Positions 34,877-44,139 are shown, numbered from the stretch's first letter. The stretch is 64,000 bases of DNA from Streptomyces sp. NBC_01260 (GCF_036226405.1 NZ_CP108464.1:434001-498000), one strand, 5' to 3'. A program made the numbers and translations. Notes: generated by a model from the letters alone, not told the origin.

Positions 34877-36235
34877 ATGGAGCAGCAGGCCTCGGAGCCC
34901 ACCGAGACACGCGAACTCAGCCAAGTGCTGCGGGATTCGGGATATCGAAAGCTGCTGGTGCTGGCGACGCTGTTGGGGGTGCCTCTGTCGCTGCTGGCGT
35001 TCGGCTTCCTGACGTTGGAACACGCCGCACAGAACGGGTTGTGGGAGCACCTGCCGCACCAGCTGGGTTATGCCGACCCTCCCTGGTGGTGGCCGCTCCC
35101 GCTGCTGGCTGTCGCCGGGCCGGCGGTGGCCTGGGTGGTTACCCGTCTGCCGGGCAACGGGGGCCACATCCCCGCGCAGGGCATGGTGGCTGGACCGCCT
35201 GCTCCCTTGGCAGTGCCGGGGATCATCGTGGCCGGTCTGGCCAGCTTGGCGCTGGGCGCGGTCCTGGGCCCGGAGGCTCCGCTCACGGCGATGGGGGCCG
35301 GACTCGCGCTCATGACCGTCCGCTCCGCCCGGCGGGCTGATTCCCCGCAACTGGTCGCCGTGCTCGCTGCCACCGGTTCGGCAGCAGCGGTTGCCACTGT
35401 CTTCGGTAGCCCAATCGTCGCCGCCGTTCTGATCATCGAACTGGCCGGGCTCGGCGGACCCAGCCTCTTCGCGCTGATCCTGCCGTGCCTACTGGCCGCC
35501 GGCGTCGGCGCCCTGGTCTTCACAGGTTTCGGGGCCCTGACCGGCCTGGAAACGGGCGGACTGGCGCTGCCCTCGGTACCGCCGAGCGAGACGCCAGGGG
35601 TGGGGGACTTCCTGTGGGGGGTGCCCCTGGCCGCGGTGATCGCCTGCGTCGTGGTCGCCGCCATGACGTTCGGAAGCAAACTGGCCGACTGGGTCATGCG
35701 CCGTACGGCGATGCGGATTGTCCTCTGCGCAGTCGTGGTGGGAGTGCTGCTGGCCTCGTACGGGCTGGTGACGGGCCGCAGTCCGGGAGAGGCCGCTCTG
35801 TCGGGTCAGGCCACGCTGGCCGAGCTGGCCGCCGATCCGCACGCGTGGCCTGTTTCGGCGCTGATCTGGCTGTTCCTCTTCAAGGGACTGGCCTGGGCGG
35901 TCTCACTGGCGGCGCTGCGTGGCGGTGCGGTATTCCCGGCCCTGCTGCTGGGCTCGGCACTGGCCACAGCCTGTTCCGGCTTCCCAGGTTTCGGCGTGAC
36001 GTCGGGGCTGGCAGTCGGGCTCGCCGCCGCAACCGCAGCGGTGATGCGGCTTCCCGTCACAGGGACGATTCTGGCGGTCCTGCTGCTGGGCACGGAGGCC
36101 CCTGGTCAAGTCGCGCTGATCATCGTCAGTTCCGTGGTGTCCTTCATCGTCGGAGAACTGGTGCGCTCCGGATGGAGTGCCGCGGCGTCAGAATCTGCGG
36201 AGCCGCCGACCCACCCGACCCCGGCAACCGCCTGA
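34877..36235 (+). CDS. ClC-family chloride channel/transporter
   Basis: A 452-residue integral membrane protein. The ion-path signatures are visible: GAVLGPEAPLTAMGAGLALM (equivalent to GREGP, with Glu in the gating position), VFGSPIVAAVLIIEL, and RGGAVFPALLLGSALATACS. The usual N-terminal GSGIP filter is altered (GNGGHIPAQG), so anion selectivity may differ. No CBS domains are present. The ATG at 34877 follows GGGACGGGAACG. With the upstream antiporter it forms an ion-homeostasis pair. Confidence 0.88.
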   Translation: MEQQASEPTETRELSQVLRDSGYRKLLVLATLLGVPLSLLAFGFLTLEHAAQNGLWEHLPHQLGYADPPWWWPLPLLAVAGPAVAWVVTRLPGNGGHIPAQGMVAGPPAPLAVPGIIVAGLASLALGAVLGPEAPLTAMGAGLALMTVRSARRADSPQLVAVLAATGSAAAVATVFGSPIVAAVLIIELAGLGGPSLFALILPCLLAAGVGALVFTGFGALTGLETGGLALPSVPPSETPGVGDFLWGVPLAAVIACVVVAAMTFGSKLADWVMRRTAMRIVLCAVVVGVLLASYGLVTGRSPGEAALSGQATLAELAADPHAWPVSALIWLFLFKGLAWAVSLAALRGGAVFPALLLGSALATACSGFPGFGVTSGLAVGLAAATAAVMRLPVTGTILAVLLLGTEAPGQVALIIVSSVVSFIVGELVRSGWSAAASESAEPPTHPTPATA

Positions 36236-36236
36236 A

Positions 36237-36416
36237 GCCCTTCCGCTCGACGCGTCCCACGCCGGCTGGTTCGTGCTGGGTTTCGTCGTGTTCGCGGCGG
36301 TGGCCGGATGGCAGGTGTACGCGATCACTCGCTCGGCCCACTCGCGTCCGCGGGCGATCGAGGCCTTCGGCATCAACCGCACGTTCCCACACGCGGACTC
36401 GCGACGGGAGCCCTGA
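36237..36416 (+). pseudogene. Potassium channel-like N-terminal fragment
   Basis: Directly after the ClC gene the frame LPLDASHAGWFVLGFVVFAA, VAGWQVYAITRSAHSRPRAI, EAFGINRTFP resembles the first transmembrane helix and connecting loop of a Streptomyces two-helix potassium channel. The pore (TVGFGD) and second helix are missing and the frame ends at 36416. A GTG at 36177 could start a 79-residue product. Probably a deletion remnant. Confidence 0.45.
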
Positions 36417-36481
36417 ATCCGCAGTACCGCACATCTCGATCGAGCGTGCCGCAAGCCCTGCTTGGCGAGTGCTGCAGCGCC

Positions 36482-37897
36482 TCACTCTGCCTGGGCACTT
36501 ACCCGGCCCGCCCTGACCGAGTCGAGCAATGCCTGGTGGTCGCGTTCGTTCTGGTCGGCGTAGCTCTCGGCGAACCGCGCCACAGCTTGGTCGAAGACAT
36601 CGGCGCGACCGAGGTAGGCGGCGATGGCGATCCGGTCACCGGACCGGGCATGAGCCCTGGCGAGCGTCGCACCGCAAACCTCGCCGAATGCCTCCATCGT
36701 GCGCGGCCCCTGGCGCGAGGGGTCGGCGATGCCCTTCCAGTCACGCAGCTGCCGGACGTAGAAGTCCCGTTCCTGACCGTCGGGTGCATGGAGATGCTCC
36801 CAACCGAGAAAGATGTCACTGGCCGCTTGCATCAGCCGCTGTCCCGCGACGACCCGCTGCCCCTGGGTGGGGTATTCGCTCGCGCCGGCGTACGCGGCAA
36901 GTACCGACTCATCGGCCTCTTTGGCCTGCAGGAACAGCGGATCCTCGCCGTCCCGACCGAGCAGCAGGATGATCCAGCAGCGTGTGCCGACACTCCCGAC
37001 ACCGACCACTTTGCGTGCCATGTCGACCATGGTGAACTGCCGCAGCAAATGCTCCCGGTCGGCAGAAAGGCTTCTCCCGTACCGGTCCACCAGATCGCGG
37101 AACATGTCCTCCATCTGGGTTCGTTCGAGATCAGGCAGCAGGTCGGCGGCCCGCTCGACGGTGGGTGGTGAGGAGGCGATCCGCCGTTTCCCGTCGACGA
37201 CCTCGGTCAGCTTCTCGAACGCCTGGAGGTTGTCGCGTGTGCGCGCCTTGGCCATGGCGGCGGACACCCGCTTGCTTTCCCGCCGCGGCAGGCGGTCGGA
37301 TGCCAGGGCCCGCAGTTGTTCAAAATCGACCTTCGCGTACCACACGTCGAGGTTGTGCATGCCGGCGAGGCCGCGCATCCGCTCACGGTAGGACCGCACG
37401 GCGGACCGGACGATCGTTGTGCGCTCGGCGTCGGTGAAGCCGTTCTCCCGTCCGGCGATGGCCAGGCTGGTGGCCAGCCGCTTGAGGTCCCACTCCCAAG
37501 GTCCGGGCAGGGTTTCGTCGAAGTCGTTGATGTCGAAGAGCAGGCTGCGTTCGGGTGATGCCAGCAGCCGGAAGTTGAGCATGTGCGCGTCGCCGCACAG
37601 TTGGACCCGCAGGCCCGCATCCGGAGTGGTGGCCAGGTCACCGGCCATGATCGCGGCGGCACCGCGGTAGAAGCGGAACGGAGACTCTGACATCCGTCCG
37701 TAGCGGATCGGAACCAGTTCCTTGAGCCGGGTGGCCGACTGCTTCTCGATGGTGTCCACCGGGTTTGCTCGCAGCTCGGACGGCGCGTAGTCACCGTGGC
37801 TGGAGCGTGGTGTGCGGGTCCGCGCCGCCTTGCCGCGGGCGGCGCGTTCTTGTGGGGACAGTTGCTGCTCCGGTGTGCTCGCTGTACGCCCGGTCAT
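36482..37897 (-). CDS. DUF2252-family protein
   Basis: A 471-residue protein with the DUF2252 hallmarks: RMSESPFRFYRGAAAIMAGD, VQLCGDAHMLNFRLLASPER, LLFDINDFDETLPGPWEWDL and KRLATSLAIAG. The HxxN plus later DFD arrangement looks like a protein-kinase-like or aminoglycoside-kinase-like fold, but the reaction is not established. The N-terminus is basic. It is transcribed towards the ClC gene. The start at 37897 gives MTGRTASTPEQQLSPQERAA; no alternative is clearly better. Confidence 0.9.
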   Translation of the reverse strand: MTGRTASTPEQQLSPQERAARGKAARTRTPRSSHGDYAPSELRANPVDTIEKQSATRLKELVPIRYGRMSESPFRFYRGAAAIMAGDLATTPDAGLRVQLCGDAHMLNFRLLASPERSLLFDINDFDETLPGPWEWDLKRLATSLAIAGRENGFTDAERTTIVRSAVRSYRERMRGLAGMHNLDVWYAKVDFEQLRALASDRLPRRESKRVSAAMAKARTRDNLQAFEKLTEVVDGKRRIASSPPTVERAADLLPDLERTQMEDMFRDLVDRYGRSLSADREHLLRQFTMVDMARKVVGVGSVGTRCWIILLLGRDGEDPLFLQAKEADESVLAAYAGASEYPTQGQRVVAGQRLMQAASDIFLGWEHLHAPDGQERDFYVRQLRDWKGIADPSRQGPRTMEAFGEVCGATLARAHARSGDRIAIAAYLGRADVFDQAVARFAESYADQNERDHQALLDSVRAGRVSAQAE

Positions 37898-38634
37898 GGC
37901 ACAACCTCCTCACAAGCCGCCCGGGCCCTGCCCGGCGGCATACCATCGATCATCACAGCCGCCGGAACCGTACGCATCTCACGCACGGGGTGACTCCTGG
38001 CGCTGGTGGCTCGGGCATCCGCCTGGTGCGCGCCCCCGCTCAGCGGCGATTCACCGGAGGGGGGCCCGTGCATGGCACAGCCGGCGGTCCGCCTCGTTCC
38101 GGCCCGTGTGAAGAAATTCGCGGAATGGTGAGCCGGCAGGACGACGGCAGCGACGGCAAGGATCAGCGCACCCCATCACAGGGACGGACGGCTTCTGCCT
38201 GGCACCGTTCCAGATCTTCGACCTGCAGCCGCTGTTCCTCCAGTTCACGCTCCGCGTCGCAATGGGCGCAGATCGGGGCTGTCGGTTTCACCGGCCATGC
38301 TGCGCTTCACTGCGTGGCTGGAAGCCGCCGAACGAATCCGTCCGCTTCCAGCGGGGCGCCGTTCGTTCTGCCCAGATCGGCTGACCCAAACGAGTGAAGC
38401 AGGGGAGGGCACAGGCCTTGGTTCGGCCGGGTCATCTGCCGGTCGATGACTGTTCCGGGCGGGCCGCATAAGCAGCGGCGGCAGGAGCAGGGCCGGGGTC
38501 ACAGTCGAACCCGATCCCCATGCGGTTCATGAAGGCTGCCTCCCTGCTCGCGAGAACCCAGCGAAGTCCGCGCGCGTCCTCGTAGAGCGTGGACGCGCGG
38601 TCCCCGACGGAGTCGTCATGCTCGTGTCCTGTCA
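37898..38634. other. Gene-poor stretch upstream of DUF2252 gene
   Basis: No secure gene was found. A short minus-strand frame near 38150-38300 reads PICAHCDAERELEEQRLQVE, with a CxxC pair and a helical tail, which may be a scrap of a zinc-ribbon protein. Other frames are shadows or lack start signals. Confidence 0.4.
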
Positions 38635-38635
38635 T
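38432..38635 (-). CDS. Small hypothetical protein
   Basis: A possible 67-residue protein starting MTGHEHDDSVGDRASTLYED. Codon use is GC-rich at third positions over the first 45 codons (roughly three quarters overall), which supports coding. No ribosome binding site, domain or membrane segment was recognised. It could equally be the end of a decayed gene. Confidence 0.3.
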   Translation of the reverse strand: MTGHEHDDSVGDRASTLYEDARGLRWVLASREAAFMNRMGIGFDCDPGPAPAAAAYAARPEQSSTGR

Positions 38636-38969
38636 GCCTGACCAACGATCGGCCGCAGCCGGCCGAACTGCGCCAGATGGACGAACCGCGGACACCGTCG
38701 TGGGTACCGAGCCGGCCAGCTAGTCCAGGCCAGCCAATCATGCCTCTGACCTGCACATATGACCAAGCATTAGGCCTTCGGCCTGAACCTGGTGCGCATC
38801 GTTGGAGCACTCCCGGATCCAACGGCCGTCTCGCAATCCCGGGCGGGTGGCAGTGCTTGCTCGGGAGCGTCCCTGGTGGCAGTGTCCGTTCCCGTGCTGG
38901 TCGTGGCAGCCCAGGCCGATTCGGGTTACCGGGGCTGTGAGTCCTGCGGAGCGGAGGAGTGACATCGAC

Positions 38970-39335
38970 ATGCCGGATCCGGTCTCCAGGCCGACGGCTG
39001 CCACGTCGGCTGATGTGGCGCGAGCTCGGGCCGAGATTGCGCTGAGCCTGCCGGCTCCGCTGGTCGCGCTGTGGAACGTGACGGACGGCCTGCTGACTGA
39101 TGCCGGTGTGAGCGTCTACTCGGCCGGGTGCATCGGCGAGCGCAACACCACCTACGAAGTCGCGCAGTACGCACCGGGTTTCGTCCTCATCGGCGACAAC
39201 AGTGGGGGCCGCGGTTTTCTCCTGCGCGCAGACGATCCGGGCTCCGCCGTGCTCTCCTCGGACCTGGGCGATCTGGGTCCTGAAAGCTTCGAAGTCGAGT
39301 CCGAGGACTTCGCGTCCTGGATCGAATCACTCTGA
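38970..39335 (+). CDS. SMI1/KNR4 (SUKH)-like protein
   Basis: A 121-residue protein: LSLPAPLVALWNVTDGLLTD, GVSVYSAGCIGERNTTYEVA, YAPGFVLIGDNSGGRGFLLR and VLSSDLGDLGPESFEVE. The pattern of a helical start, Trp-x-x-x-Asp-Gly, and the FVLIGDNSGG strand-turn fits the SUKH superfamily. Many members are immunity proteins against contact-dependent or secreted toxins, and others are of unknown role. The ATG at 38970 has GGAGGAG nine bases upstream. No toxin gene was recognised next to it, only a frameshifted frame downstream. Confidence 0.72.
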   Translation: MPDPVSRPTAATSADVARARAEIALSLPAPLVALWNVTDGLLTDAGVSVYSAGCIGERNTTYEVAQYAPGFVLIGDNSGGRGFLLRADDPGSAVLSSDLGDLGPESFEVESEDFASWIESL

Positions 39336-39372
39336 CCCTCACGCCGACACCTCGGTTGACCCACAGGCCGAG

Positions 39373-39695
39373 GTGGCAACATCCGTGGCTGTTGGACGCG
39401 CCACCATCCCGCGGGTGCTGGACCGCAAGGTCTCGGCGGCAGAAGTCGCAGCGGTCCACGCCGATGCCCCCTCCCCCGCACAGGTCCACGCGCGGGTGAA
39501 GCTCAACGAACTCATCGACGACGAAGACTTCCACCGGCCGTGCACGACGCGGCACGCAAGTACTCCCTCGACCTCAACCTCAACCTCATTGTGTGGGAAG
39601 GCTTGCCCGACGGCGAAAACGTGCGCGACTACTTGGAGGACAACAGACTGGCCTTCCTCGACACGGCCCGCACGGTCATGGGACAGCCGCTGTGA
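39373..39695 (+). pseudogene. Frameshifted unknown gene after SUKH-like gene
   Basis: The first frame reads VATSVAVGRATIPRVLDRKV, SAAEVAAVHADAPSPAQVHA, RVKLNELIDDEDF. Near 39540 coding character moves to another frame: AVHDAARKYSLDLNLNLIVW, EGLPDGENVRDYLEDNRLAF, LDTARTVMGQPL and a stop. Both parts look like genuine protein, so a single-base indel probably broke one gene of about 107 codons. The family was not recognised. It might encode a partner of the SUKH-like protein. A sequencing error would also explain it. Confidence 0.45.
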
Positions 39696-39935
39696 GTGTC
39701 GAAGGCCATGTGCGCGACAGCCCTTGCGGCAGCGGGCACACCTTCGCACCGTGGCTCGGACCGGCGTGGACGGCGGACTGCGGCGCGTGAACAAGCCGGG
39801 GCAGTGACCCGTTCTGACTCCGCACGCCCTGCCGGTGACCACGGCCCGCGGCCATGATGAGCGGACGGCAAGTGATCCAAGCGGCTCCGCCCGCCTGCCC
39901 CTCAGCAGGCGGGCCTGCGGTGGAAGGAATCCACA

Positions 39936-40688
39936 TTGTTGCTTCTCATCTCCCCGGACGGCGTCGAGGAGGCCCTCGACTGCGCGAAGGCGGCGGAGCA
40001 CCTCGACATCGTCGATGTAAAGAAGCCCGATGAGGGATCACTCGGCGCGAACTTCCCGTGGGTCATCCGGGAGATCCGCGACGCGGTGCCGGCGGACAAA
40101 CCGGTGTCCGCCACCGTGGGCGACGTACCGTACAAGCCCGGCACGGTGGCCCAGGCGGCACTCGGTGCGGCTGTCTCCGGAGCCACGTACATCAAGGTCG
40201 GCCTCTACGGATGCACGACACCCGAGCAGGCAGTGGACGTCATGCGAGGGGTCGTCCGGGCGGTGAAGGACTATCGGCCGGACGCGTTCGTCGTCGCCTC
40301 CGGGTATGCCGACGCCCACCGGGTCGGCTGCGTCAACCCGCTCGCGCTGCCCGACATCGCCCGCCGCTCCGGCTCCGACGCGGCCATGCTCGACACCGCG
40401 GTCAAGGACGGGACACGGCTGTTCGACCACCTTCCGCCAGACGTCTGCGCGGAGTTCGTCCGGCTGGCCCACGAGGCCGGTCTGCTCGCCGCCCTCGCGG
40501 GCAGCGTCAAGGCGGTGGACCTCGGCGCGCTGACCCGTATCGGCACCGACATCGTGGGGGTGCGCGGGGCGGTCTGCGAGGGAGGCGACCGCAACACCGG
40601 AAGGATTCGGCCGCAGCTGGTGGCCGCCTTCCGGGCAGAGATGGACCGCCATGCCCGGGAGCCCGCCGCTGCCACGACGACGAGCTGA
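39936..40688 (+). CDS. MfnB-like (5-formylfuran-3-yl)methyl phosphate synthase
   Basis: A 250-residue member of the DUF556/MfnB family. MfnB forms a furan aldehyde phosphate from two triose phosphates in methanofuran synthesis. Features include the N-terminal [40 protein letters not shown] with the Schiff-base-type lysine pair, YIKVGLYG, and [33 protein letters not shown]. The TTG at 39936 follows GGAAGGAA eight bases upstream. Aldehyde and alcohol dehydrogenase genes follow at once in the same direction. Streptomyces do not make methanofuran, so a furan-containing specialised metabolite or cofactor is likely. Confidence 0.88.
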   Translation: MLLLISPDGVEEALDCAKAAEHLDIVDVKKPDEGSLGANFPWVIREIRDAVPADKPVSATVGDVPYKPGTVAQAALGAAVSGATYIKVGLYGCTTPEQAVDVMRGVVRAVKDYRPDAFVVASGYADAHRVGCVNPLALPDIARRSGSDAAMLDTAVKDGTRLFDHLPPDVCAEFVRLAHEAGLLAALAGSVKAVDLGALTRIGTDIVGVRGAVCEGGDRNTGRIRPQLVAAFRAEMDRHAREPAAATTTS

Positions 40689-40696
40689 CCGCCGGG

Positions 40697-42100
40697 ATGC
40701 CGAATTGTCAGCCCCGTCGCGCGCCCGGTATCCGCGGCGGGCGCTTCGCCGTCGTCGATCCGGCAACGGGCGAGGCGTTCGACGACTCCCCCGACCAGCA
40801 GCCGGACGAGTTGGACGGCGTCGTCGGACGAGCCCACGAGGCCTGGCGAAGCTGGCGGGCCGACCCCGTCGCGCGCGCCACCGCACTGCTCGCGGCAGCC
40901 GACGCCGTGGAGGCCGCCGGGGCCGGAATCGCTCCGCTGCTCACCCGTGAACAGGGCAAGCCCCTGGCCGAGTCGTACGCGGAGATCGCCCGCACGGCGG
41001 CCCGTCTGCGCTACTTCGCCGAGCCGGCCCCCGGGCCCCGGCCGATCACGGACGGCCGGCCGGTACGCAGCGAGATCCGCTGGCGTCCCCTCGGGCCGGT
41101 CGCCGCTATCGTCCCGTGGAACTTTCCCCTCCAACTCGCGTCGGCGAAGTTCGCGCCCGCGCTCGCCGCAGGCAACACGGTGGTGCTCAAGCCGTCCCCG
41201 TTCACGCCCCTCGCCACCCGGCTGCTGGCATCCGTCGTCTCCAGCGCCCTCCCCGAGGGCGTACTGACCATCGTCACCGGTCGCGAACCCCTCGGCGCCC
41301 GCCTCGCGTCCCATCCGGGAATCCGCCATGTGACCTTCACGGGTTCGATTCCCACTGGGCGGGCCGTCGCCGAGGGCGCGGCGGCCTCGCTCGCCCGGGT
41401 CACGCTGGAACTGGGCGGCAACGACGCCGCGATCCTGCTGGACGACGTGGATGTGGAACGGATCGCGGAACGGCTGTTCTGGGCGGCGTTCCGCAACTGC
41501 GGGCAGGTCTGCATGGCGGTCAAGCGCGTCTACGCCCCGGCCCGGCTCTACTCCCGCGTGGTCGAGGCCCTCGCGCAGCACGCGAAGACCGTCGTCGTGG
41601 GGGCCGGACTCGCCCCGGACACACAGCTGGGACCGGTCAACAACGCCCCCCAACTGGCCCGGGTCGAGCGCTGCACGGCCCAGGCCCTGGCGGACGGCGG
41701 CCGAGCCGTCTCCGGCGGCCACCGGCTGGACCGGCCCGGCTACTTCTTCGCCCCGACGGTCCTGTCCGATGTCCCGCCCGACAGCCCGGTGGTGACGGAG
41801 GAGCAGTTCGGTCCGGTCCTGCCGGTGCTCCCGTACACAAGCCTCGACGAAGCCGTCGAGGCGGCCAACGACACCGGGTTCGGGCTGGGCGGGTCGGTAT
41901 GGGGGACCGACCTCGACCGGGCCGAGGCGGTGGCCGACCGGCTGGAGTGCGGGACGGCGTGGATCAACCACCACGCCGAACTGTCCCTCGCCCAGCCCTT
42001 CGCGGGCATCAAGGAGAGCGGGGTCGGCGTCGCGGGCGGGCCGTGGGGGCTCTACGGAAACCTCAGGCCGTTCGTCGTGCATCGTCCGCAGGAGGCGTGA
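40697..42100 (+). CDS. NAD(P)-dependent aldehyde dehydrogenase
   Basis: A 467-residue ALDH-superfamily enzyme. The key sites are PWNFPLQLASAKFAPALAAG, VTFTGSIPTGRAV, the general base Glu near 238 in LELGGNDAA, and the nucleophile Cys near 272 in FRNCGQVCMAVKRVY. It oxidises an aldehyde to an acid. It begins nine bases after the MfnB-like gene and ends three bases before the alcohol dehydrogenase gene, so the three form one operon. The furan aldehyde made by MfnB, or a derivative, is a logical but unproven substrate. Confidence 0.92.
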   Translation: MPNCQPRRAPGIRGGRFAVVDPATGEAFDDSPDQQPDELDGVVGRAHEAWRSWRADPVARATALLAAADAVEAAGAGIAPLLTREQGKPLAESYAEIARTAARLRYFAEPAPGPRPITDGRPVRSEIRWRPLGPVAAIVPWNFPLQLASAKFAPALAAGNTVVLKPSPFTPLATRLLASVVSSALPEGVLTIVTGREPLGARLASHPGIRHVTFTGSIPTGRAVAEGAAASLARVTLELGGNDAAILLDDVDVERIAERLFWAAFRNCGQVCMAVKRVYAPARLYSRVVEALAQHAKTVVVGAGLAPDTQLGPVNNAPQLARVERCTAQALADGGRAVSGGHRLDRPGYFFAPTVLSDVPPDSPVVTEEQFGPVLPVLPYTSLDEAVEAANDTGFGLGGSVWGTDLDRAEAVADRLECGTAWINHHAELSLAQPFAGIKESGVGVAGGPWGLYGNLRPFVVHRPQEA

Positions 42101-42102
42101 CG

Positions 42103-43191
42103 ATGCGGTTCGACGCGGCGGTACTGCGCTCGTACGAGAGCCCGTTCGCAGTCGAGGAGGTGATCCTGAACGCCGGCCCGGCCGAGGGCGAGATCCTGGT
42201 CAGGATCGCGGGCTGCGGAATGTGCCGGACCGATCTCGCGGTCCGGCACTCAGCGGGTCGCTCACCGCTGCCGGCGGTGCTCGGCCACGAGGGTGCCGGG
42301 GTGGTGGTGGAGACGGGCGGCCCTGACACCGGCCTGAGCATCGGCGACCATGTCGTGCTGGGCTTCGACTCCTGCGGACACTGCCGGACCTGCATGGGTG
42401 CGGCCCCCGCCTACTGCGACTCATTCGCCTCGCTCAACCTCTTCGGAGGGCGTACGGAGCACGCGGCGCGGTTCAGGGACGCGGCCGGGGGCGAACTGGC
42501 CCCGCGGTGGTTCGGCCAGTCGTCGTTCGCCGAGTACGCGATGGTCGCGGCCCGCAATGCCGTACGGGTCGACCCCTCGCTGCCCCTCGAACTGCTCGGA
42601 CCACTCGGCTGCGGCTTCCTCACCGGCGCCGGAGCAGTCCTCAACTCCTTCGGTGTCGGTCCCGGCGACACCCTCGCGGTCTTCGGTGCGGGAGCGGTGG
42701 GTCTGGCCGCGGTGATGGCGGCCACCGCCGCCGGGGCGGTGACCGTGGCCGTCGACCGGTTCCCCGAACGGCTGGCCCTCGCCGAGTGCTTCGGCGCGAT
42801 CCCGCTGCGCGCCGGATCGGCCGGGCTGGCCGACCGCATCCAGGTCCGGACCGACGGCGGCGCACAGTACGCGCTGGACACCACGGGCTCCGCCCCGCTG
42901 ATCAACGAAGCACTCCGGGCCCTGCGCCCGACCGGCCATCTCGGGTTGGTGGCACGGCTCCGCACCGCACTGCCGATCGAACCGGGGGCACTCGACCGGG
43001 GCCGGAGGATTTCCCACATCTGCGAGGGGGACGCGGTGCCGCGACTGTTGATCCCGAGGCTGACCGGGCTGTGGCAGGCCGGACGGTTCCCCTTCGATCA
43101 ACTGATCCGGAGGTACCCGCTCGTCGACATCAACGAGGCCGAGCGAGACTGCGACGCGGGCCGTGTGGTCAAACCGGTCCTGGTTCCTTAG
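42103..43191 (+). CDS. Zinc-dependent alcohol dehydrogenase (aryl-alcohol type)
   Basis: A 362-residue MDR dehydrogenase. The catalytic zinc ligand Cys41 is in GCGMCRTDLAV, with GHEGAGVV next. The four structural zinc cysteines lie at about 91, 94, 97 and 105 (CGHCRTCMGAAPAYC). The cofactor motif is LAVFGAGAVGLAAVMAA. The family includes aryl-, benzyl- and furfuryl-alcohol dehydrogenases. Third gene of the MfnB-like operon, starting two bases after the aldehyde dehydrogenase stop. It may interconvert the hydroxymethyl and formyl groups of a furan. Confidence 0.92.
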   Translation: MRFDAAVLRSYESPFAVEEVILNAGPAEGEILVRIAGCGMCRTDLAVRHSAGRSPLPAVLGHEGAGVVVETGGPDTGLSIGDHVVLGFDSCGHCRTCMGAAPAYCDSFASLNLFGGRTEHAARFRDAAGGELAPRWFGQSSFAEYAMVAARNAVRVDPSLPLELLGPLGCGFLTGAGAVLNSFGVGPGDTLAVFGAGAVGLAAVMAATAAGAVTVAVDRFPERLALAECFGAIPLRAGSAGLADRIQVRTDGGAQYALDTTGSAPLINEALRALRPTGHLGLVARLRTALPIEPGALDRGRRISHICEGDAVPRLLIPRLTGLWQAGRFPFDQLIRRYPLVDINEAERDCDAGRVVKPVLVP

Positions 43192-43204
43192 GGGAAGGGT
43201 CCAG

Positions 43205-43232
43205 GAGGCGCACCGGGGCGCCTGAGGGCGGG
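43205..43232. terminator. Possible bidirectional terminator
   Basis: Between two convergent genes, AGGCGCACCGGGGCGCCT can fold into a six-base-pair stem of AGGCGC and GCGCCT. There is no T tract. Its position between the dehydrogenase and methyltransferase ends is the main support. Confidence 0.35.
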
Positions 43233-43233
43233 G

Positions 43234-44139
43234 TTACAGCCGGGGCTTGTTCGCGAACACCCACCGATTGCCCGCCAGGGCGTCGTTCTGCTCGGGCAGT
43301 GGGCCGCGTCCGTGGTGGCGAGTGAAGTCGAAGGGGGTGTGGACCTTGGTGGACCAGCCCTTGCCCGCCAGATCGCCGGCGGAGTCGGGCCGTGGCTCTC
43401 TGTCGAACAGCGCGAGCAGGTCGATGCCGATCTGCTGTGTCGTCGAGGTGTAAAGCGGGCTGTCGCGGTATTCCAGCAAGTCCTTGTCGAGTTTGACCTC
43501 GAACGTCAGAGTGCTTCCTCCCGCACTCAACCGGTCCACCGTGTCGATGAGGTAGGTCTCGGCAGTGTTGGGCAAGTAGAACAGCAGCCCCTCGGCCAGC
43601 CAGACACTCGGTGCGGCCGTGTCGAAGCCGGCGTCGGTCAGCGCTCCGACCCAGTCGGCGCGCAGATCGACCGGGATCGGTACGCGCGCCGCTTTCGGGG
43701 CGGCCGACAGCCCGTCGAGCACCTCGTGCTTGAACGCCAGCACGCCTTCCCTGTCGATCTCGAAGATCACGCAGTCCGGAGGCCAGTCGAGTCGGAACGC
43801 CCTCGCATCCAACCCGGCCCCGAGCAGTACCACTTGGCGGGCGTCCTCGCGCACCGACCGCAGGAGGAAGTCGTCGAAGACCCTCGTCCGCAGGCCGAAG
43901 TAGCGTGCGAATCGCCCCCACAGCGGGTTCGCCTCCCCGTCCGGAACCTGTTGCATGCGGACCGGCCAGCCCGCGGACGCCGGTGCGGCGAGCACGAAGT
44001 GCTCCGCGTAGACGTCCCGTGCGAGGGGGTCGTGGCGGTTGGTCTCGATCGCCCGTGCCGCGGCGACCAGGAGAGCGGTCAGGCCGACGCCCCCGTCCAC
44101 GCCTTCCACCCCGGTGTTCCGATGCGCCGCGCCGGCCAC
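43234..44139 (-). CDS. SAM-dependent methyltransferase (TIGR00027/LCMT-like)
   Basis: A 301-residue class I methyltransferase of the leucine-carboxyl-methyltransferase-like family common in actinobacteria. Visible signatures are RTRVFDDFLLRSVREDARQV, VLLGAGLDARAFRLDWPPDC, the acidic residue in IFEIDREGVLAFK, and WLAEGLLFYLPNTAETYLID. The GTG at 44139 sits four bases after GGAGGG. The substrate is unknown. It is convergent with the MfnB-like operon and lies next to the EF-hand gene on the same strand. Confidence 0.88.
   Translation of the reverse strand: MAGAAHRNTGVEGVDGGVGLTALLVAAARAIETNRHDPLARDVYAEHFVLAAPASAGWPVRMQQVPDGEANPLWGRFARYFGLRTRVFDDFLLRSVREDARQVVLLGAGLDARAFRLDWPPDCVIFEIDREGVLAFKHEVLDGLSAAPKAARVPIPVDLRADWVGALTDAGFDTAAPSVWLAEGLLFYLPNTAETYLIDTVDRLSAGGSTLTFEVKLDKDLLEYRDSPLYTSTTQQIGIDLLALFDREPRPDSAGDLAGKGWSTKVHTPFDFTRHHGRGPLPEQNDALAGNRWVFANKPRL

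Noticed and set aside
39712..39810. Short plus-strand frame VRDSPCGSGHTFAPW before the MfnB-like gene
   Set aside because: No start signal, no domain, and it lies in a decayed stretch after the frameshifted gene.
40271..42082. Long minus-strand open frame (603 codons) across the MfnB/aldehyde dehydrogenase genes
   Set aside because: A shadow of two clear enzymes with conserved catalytic motifs on the plus strand.
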